A DNA stretch of 64,000 nt from JAGLCY01 sp965363725. Its GTDB lineage: Bacteria > Krumholzibacteriota > Krumholzibacteriia > LZORAL124-64-63. This document shows positions 60,052-64,000 of this stretch, one piece after another; position 1 is the first letter of the stretch, and every line of letters starts with the position of its first letter. The position numbers and the translations under genes were made by a program. The notes under the pieces were generated by a model that was given only the letters and a program-made list of their open reading frames with translations, ran no database searches and had not been told where the DNA came from. Location: contig CBDTUS010000001.1 in NCBI GenBank assembly GCA_965363725.1, forward strand, positions 1 to 64,000. The letters are read 5' to 3'.

Positions 60052-61707
60052 TCAGGGTCCTGATTTGTATTTCCGGTCCTCCGGCGCGATCCACCATTCG
60101 GCCAGATTGTTGACGGGTGACAGGAGATGGGGCCTTACGTCCCGCAGCCTCGACCGGATGCCCACCAGGTTTTCCGGGTAAAAGAGGTAGGCCGCCGGTG
60201 GATCGTCCGCCAACAGTTCCTGGATTTCCAACCAGATCGGGAGGGCCCGGGCACGGTCGCTGATCCCCAGTGCCACAGACAACAGGGAGTCCACTCCCAC
60301 ATGGGCGTAATGCCCGTAGTTGAACTCATCGATCGCCGTCGATCTGACGTACCCGGAAGGATCCCCGTGGAGATTGGCGTTGAGGCGTCCAAAGTAGGAA
60401 TCGAACCGCCCGGCCCGCAACCGGTCAAGACCCGCCGCCAGTTCCATGGCCAGGATGGTGACGTCGATCCCGACATCCTTGAGGTTTTCCCTCAGGATCA
60501 CTGACCCGTTCTCCCGGACGGGGTCCCCCTGTTTGGTCAGGATTTCGAACCGGAAAGGCACCCCCTCCCGGTCGAGAATCCCGTCACCATCGGTGTCGGC
60601 CCACCCGGCGGACGCCAGCAACCTGCGGGCCTCGTCCGAATCGAAGGGATCGGGTTCCAGGGACGGGTGATGGTTCCAGAGAGCGGGAGGCACGGGCCCC
60701 TTGGCCGGCGTCCCGTATCCCAGCAGAAGGGTGGATACCATCCGCCGGCGGTCGATGGCCAGCGACAGGGCAAGTCTCACCTCTGCTGCGGCAAACAGCG
60801 GGTTCCGAAAATTCCATTGAAGGTAATAGAACTGGCGCCCCCCGGTGGAGGCAATGCGGACCTGGCCGTTTTTTTCCAACCGACGGGCCGCATCCGGTGG
60901 CACATGGTCCACGAGATCCACCTCCCCCGTTTCCAGGGCCACGAGCCGCGCGCTCTCTTCTGGCAGGATCCGAAAAACAACCCGGTCCAACCAGGCGGGC
61001 GGGCCGGAATACATGGGATTCCGCACCAGGGACAGGGACCGGTTGTAGTTCCATTCCTCCAGCTGGAACTCCCCGGAGGAGAGGGGCCGGTGATTCAGGT
61101 CCCAGCTGCGTACCTCGGCCGGATCGAGATCCCGCGTCAGGTGGCCGGGCAAAATGTGATGCCAGGTGCGTTGAATAGGGTCGGGCTGTGGACGAACCAG
61201 ATCATAGCGCACGGTCGCCGAGTCCAGGGCCACCGCGCTCACCACGTCCCGGAAAAAGCCCCGGCGTGGGCTGGCCACGGCAGGATTCTTGAAAAGATGG
61301 AAGGAACGAACCACATCATCCGCGGACAAAGGTTGTCCATCGGACCACCGCCACGGGTGCAAATGATAGGTCACCGACAGACCATCGGGCGCGATTTCCC
61401 AGCGTGAGGCAATCCGGGGATGGTAGGAGAGGTCATCCCCCATTTCCGCCAGACCGTCATGGATCTCCGCGTACACCATGCCGGCGTTGGCAGAGGTGTA
61501 GAGAAGCGGATTGAGGACACCCGGATCAGAAGAAAGGGCAATCACGGCCGTGCCACCGGGCACCGGCCCGGTTCCCTGAGCGGCGGCGCCCTGATCGGTT
61601 CCGGGAGGCTCGTCCGTACAACCGGCCACCCAAACGCAGACGACAAGCACCAGGGCCACTCCTACTTTCGCGAAGTGAGCCCTCTCCCGCTTTGCGAAAA
61701 CTTTCAC
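60052..61707 (-). CDS. ABC transporter substrate-binding lipoprotein, family 5
   Basis: Periplasmic oligopeptide/nickel-type binding protein, 551 residues. Lipoprotein signal with VAGC lipobox (Cys30 approximately), then the SBP_bac_5 core: GGTAVIALSSDPGVLNPLL, NAGMVYAEIHDGLAE, LHPWRWSDGQPLSADDVVRSF (family ...W.DG...ta.Dv..s), FQLEEWNYNRSLSLVRNP, FAAAEVRLALSLAIDRRRMV and DSYFGRLNANLHGDP. GTG start with AGGAGA six bases upstream. No permease or ATPase genes are adjacent in the window, so ligand and transporter are unknown. Has its own promoter. Confidence 0.87.
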   Translation of the reverse strand: MKVFAKRERAHFAKVGVALVLVVCVWVAGCTDEPPGTDQGAAAQGTGPVPGGTAVIALSSDPGVLNPLLYTSANAGMVYAEIHDGLAEMGDDLSYHPRIASRWEIAPDGLSVTYHLHPWRWSDGQPLSADDVVRSFHLFKNPAVASPRRGFFRDVVSAVALDSATVRYDLVRPQPDPIQRTWHHILPGHLTRDLDPAEVRSWDLNHRPLSSGEFQLEEWNYNRSLSLVRNPMYSGPPAWLDRVVFRILPEESARLVALETGEVDLVDHVPPDAARRLEKNGQVRIASTGGRQFYYLQWNFRNPLFAAAEVRLALSLAIDRRRMVSTLLLGYGTPAKGPVPPALWNHHPSLEPDPFDSDEARRLLASAGWADTDGDGILDREGVPFRFEILTKQGDPVRENGSVILRENLKDVGIDVTILAMELAAGLDRLRAGRFDSYFGRLNANLHGDPSGYVRSTAIDEFNYGHYAHVGVDSLLSVALGISDRARALPIWLEIQELLADDPPAAYLFYPENLVGIRSRLRDVRPHLLSPVNNLAEWWIAPEDRKYKSGP

Positions 61708-61775
61708 CTATGGTCTCCTCGACGGGGATCCCAGGGATGGCCGGAACGAAGAAAAATCATGAACCGGAAAGCCAA

Positions 61776-61801
61776 GGCGCAGCCCCCGCAGGAGCTGCGC
61801 C
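61776..61801 (-). other. GC-rich hairpin in the leader of the binding-protein gene
   Basis: GGCGCAGC and GCTGCGCC form a perfect 8-bp stem with a ten-base loop, starting right at the predicted transcription start. It is only followed by scattered T on the minus strand, so as terminator of the upstream gene it would be weak; a leader stem is equally possible. Confidence 0.4.
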
Positions 61802-61803
61802 TA

Positions 61804-61832
61804 AACATACCGAGGCCGTCGAAGGGCGTCAA
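61804..61832 (-). promoter_or_regulatory. Promoter of the substrate-binding protein gene
   Basis: Minus-strand TTGACG, 17-base spacer, TATGTT (five and four of six). It begins a few bases after the stop codon of the upstream exported-protein gene and gives a leader of about 90 bases that contains the hairpin. Confidence 0.5.
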
Positions 61833-61837
61833 TGACG

Positions 61838-64000
61838 CTACTTGACCAGGGTCATTTTCTGAACCGTCGTTTCACCGGCGTTCCGGGCCCGCATGAAATA
61901 CATCCCGCTGGCCTGTGCCCGACCGCCATCATCCTTGCCGTCCCAGACCAAGTCATGCCAGCCCGAAGAAATGCCACCGGTGTGCAGACGCCGCACCATC
62001 CGGCCCATGACATCGTAGACGCCCAGCTCCAGATCCGAAGCCTGGGGAATGTAGAGCCGGACCGTGGTCGAAGGGTTGAACGGATTGGGATACACCGACT
62101 CGACCGTGAAGTTGGCCAAGGGCACATCCTCCGGATCATCCACGGCGTTGGTGAAGCCGGGGACCAGTACTCCATCCCGAAGGATGTTGCCCGCATAGGT
62201 GGGCCAGGGCACGTCGCGTTTGTCGTAGGCAAACGGCATGTCCCAGACGTGGATGAGGAAATCCCAACCGCCGAAGACGATGTCCACGTCCCAGTCCTGG
62301 TCGATGTCGGTGATCACCGCCGAAGGCATCAAGGGGCCGGTCAGCGTGATGGGAAATCCGTCCACCAGGGTCCCGTCAGCATGGTAGGCATACAGGTTGT
62401 AGGGCGCGCTTTCGTCCCCGCCGCCGATGCCGTGGATGATGTCCGGTGAATGATCGCCGTCGATGTCACCGATGACCGGGCTGCCTTCACTGCTGCCCGG
62501 CACGACCACCGGCCAGCCGGGTAGCACCTGCCCGGACGTGCCGCCGACATAGTCTGTATCCACCACCACGATCCGGCCGACCAGCCCGGACTGGATCGGC
62601 GTATAGACGATCTCCAGCATGCCGTCGCCGTCCAGGTCACCGAGGCCGGGGCTGCTCACCCAGCCTTCCACCGAGGTATAGGGCAGGAAGACCGGAAAAC
62701 CCGGATAGTCGGTCCCGTCCTCCTGCACGGCATAGAGGTATTGGTTGCCGTCGGAGAACACGATTTCCATCTGCCCGTTGTTGTCCAGATCACCCAGGCA
62801 GGGGTTCACGCTGATGGGCCCGTTGGCGATATAGGGGAAACCGTCGATATCGACCCCGTTGAAATCGATGGCCATCAGGCGTTTGACGCCTGTACCATCG
62901 CTGATGGTGCCGAAAATGATGTCCTTGCTGCCGTTGCCGTCGAGGTCATACAGGGCCGGACCGGAACGGGACCATTCCCACTGGGCGCCGAGGCGCTGAT
63001 AGAGCACACCGTTGGTTGCGGGGTTGTCGTCTCCGTCCCTGACCTCGGTGCCGTCGGCATTCCAGGCATAGATGACACCGTTGAGGGTGAGCACGACCAC
63101 TTCCGGGTCGCCGTCACCATCGATGTCGCCCACCGCGGGCGGCGACCAGTTCCAGTTGGTTCCCTGCTGGGTGGTGGACGGAACCTGGGGCCAGCCGGGG
63201 ACTTCCGTCCCCTCCTTGGTGAAAGCGTGGATCTGAATGGACGGGGCCCGTTCCGAGACGATCATCTCCGCACCCGCAACCCCATCCAGATCGGCCAGGG
63301 TTACCCCGGCCGGCTGGAGGTTGGTCCCGGACGGGAAATTGGTCATGACCCCCAGGGTCTGGGAATCACCGTCGCCGTCCATGAGCTCGAGTCCATCGTG
63401 ATGGAAGACGTAAACCTGCGAACTGGCCAGAACGATTTCATGATCCCCGTCGCCGTCGATATCCCCCACGGCCAGGTGACTGCTGGTCTCATTGGCAAAC
63501 GGGACCGGGAAATTGAGGAGCTCGGCGGGAGCCGTCGACTGGGTGACCACCGCAGAAAAATCGCTGGGGACACGCGCCGAATCGACCGCCGCGATCTTGT
63601 AGTAGTACCGTGTGAGCTGGTCGAGATTGTCATCCCGGTAATACGAAGTCCCGGCGATTACATCCTGGTTGACCTGGACGAACGGCCCGCCCATATCCAG
63701 GCTGCGAAACACGTTGTAGCCGTAACGATCCGCGCTGGCGGAGGGGTCCCAGGACAGGGCGATGACATCGGCCCCCAGCGAGGTGTCGGTAATGATGTTC
63801 TCCGGCGGAACCGGGCGCCAGGGCGAGAACTCATGCCGGATGGACCGGCCGTAATTGTCCACCAGGTCGAAGTGGCAGTCCCCGAAACCAACCACGTTGG
63901 AAAGCGAAAGGGACAGCGTCACGCTGCCCGGAGCCTCATCCATGAGCGCGATGTTGGACCAGGTGGTCACGGTGTCGACCAGGACCACATTGGGTTCGTC
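61838..64000 (-). CDS. Large exported protein: FnIII and FG-GAP/VCBS repeats with C-terminal sorting domain (5' end beyond window)
   Basis: The frame is open through the right edge; about 720 C-terminal residues are visible. They hold a fibronectin III-like module (VIALSWDPSASADRYGYNVF, YYYKIAAVDS), then at least seven FG-GAP/VCBS calcium-binding repeats with DxDGDGD cores (e.g. VGDIDGDGDHEIVLA, VGDIDGDGDPEVVVL, LYDLDGNGSKDIIFG, LGDLDNNGQMEIVF, LGDLDGDGMLEIVYT, IGDIDGDHSPDIIHG), likely one seven-bladed propeller. The end is a FlgD-Ig/T9SS-like sorting domain (VESVYPNPFNPSTTVRLYIP, LGVYDVMGRMVRRL, WDGKDDGGRAQASGMYF). The missing N-terminus might carry a peptidase domain, as in C25-type or S8-type FCB proteins. 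Export and surface delivery are inferred from the sorting domain. Confidence 0.85.
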   Translation of the reverse strand, partial: DEPNVVLVDTVTTWSNIALMDEAPGSVTLSLSLSNVVGFGDCHFDLVDNYGRSIRHEFSPWRPVPPENIITDTSLGADVIALSWDPSASADRYGYNVFRSLDMGGPFVQVNQDVIAGTSYYRDDNLDQLTRYYYKIAAVDSARVPSDFSAVVTQSTAPAELLNFPVPFANETSSHLAVGDIDGDGDHEIVLASSQVYVFHHDGLELMDGDGDSQTLGVMTNFPSGTNLQPAGVTLADLDGVAGAEMIVSERAPSIQIHAFTKEGTEVPGWPQVPSTTQQGTNWNWSPPAVGDIDGDGDPEVVVLTLNGVIYAWNADGTEVRDGDDNPATNGVLYQRLGAQWEWSRSGPALYDLDGNGSKDIIFGTISDGTGVKRLMAIDFNGVDIDGFPYIANGPISVNPCLGDLDNNGQMEIVFSDGNQYLYAVQEDGTDYPGFPVFLPYTSVEGWVSSPGLGDLDGDGMLEIVYTPIQSGLVGRIVVVDTDYVGGTSGQVLPGWPVVVPGSSEGSPVIGDIDGDHSPDIIHGIGGGDESAPYNLYAYHADGTLVDGFPITLTGPLMPSAVITDIDQDWDVDIVFGGWDFLIHVWDMPFAYDKRDVPWPTYAGNILRDGVLVPGFTNAVDDPEDVPLANFTVESVYPNPFNPSTTVRLYIPQASDLELGVYDVMGRMVRRLHTGGISSGWHDLVWDGKDDGGRAQASGMYFMRARNAGETTVQKMTLVK

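Overview
The window is GC-rich chromosomal DNA from a Gram-negative (diderm, LPS-bearing) bacterium. It carries lipid A genes (lpxC-fabZ, lpxA, lpxB, lpxD, lpxK), outer-membrane assembly genes (bamA, skp, bamD, lolC/lolD) and a heptose/core glycosyltransferase cluster. It also has traits uncommon in Proteobacteria: a complete bacillithiol pathway (bshA, bshB1, bshC), a McsA-McsB-ClpC protein-arginine phosphorylation/degradation module, an LpxC-FabZ fusion, a Minf_1886-type protein and an exported beta-propeller-like protein with a C-terminal FlgD/T9SS-like sorting domain. Together these suggest a member of the FCB superphylum or a related uncultivated lineage (Krumholzibacteriota, Eisenbacteria and Latescibacterota are examples). 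This placement is inference, not a phylogeny. GTG and TTG starts are frequent, and several are fixed by clear Shine-Dalgarno sites.

Layout. Almost everything is read from the minus strand; only a small lipoprotein (6.4-7.0 kb) and a HIT-family protein (57.9-58.2 kb) are on the plus strand. From the left: a partial Minf_1886 gene; the operon nadB - SAM methyltransferase - bshC - bshB1 - bshA (0.3-6.3 kb); the envelope operon bamA - skp - lpxD - lpxC/fabZ - lpxA - lpxB - acyltransferase - lpxK (7.0-16.2 kb); clpC with its own promoter and a strong terminator (16.5-19.3 kb). Upstream of clpC is a long run of overlapping genes, accC - ftsK - rimO - unknown - bamD - nadD - polA - coaE - prfB - lysS - lolC - lolD - mcsA - mcsB (19.3-36.5 kb). 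Then come an orphan pilT between two terminators; aroQ - efp - accB; a PhzF/acyl-CoA dehydrogenase/TPR group; and an LPS-core cluster with four GT9 enzymes, gmhB, a GT-C enzyme, a sugar-phosphate transferase and acpS (43.2-51.9 kb).

The right part holds stress genes: lon, hsp20, an ImuB-like protein and lexA. An array of 18-19 bp tandem repeats lies before lon and a different one before lexA. These are followed by a PfkB kinase, the HIT protein, a metzincin-like lipoprotein, a family 5 solute-binding lipoprotein and the 3' part of a large exported protein cut by the window edge.

How the genes fit together. The left and middle supply the outer membrane: lipid A synthesis, beta-barrel insertion, lipoprotein release, and heptose-containing core sugars. 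The bsh operon makes the low-molecular-weight thiol; its embedded methyltransferase could make an N-methylated derivative. McsA/McsB/ClpC, Lon and Hsp20 form the proteostasis arm, and LexA with the ImuB-like protein the DNA-damage arm. prfB contains a programmed +1 frameshift. No tRNA, rRNA, CRISPR array, insertion sequence or prophage was seen. The only gene-free stretch above 300 bases (between bamA and clpC) holds the bamA promoter and the clpC terminator.
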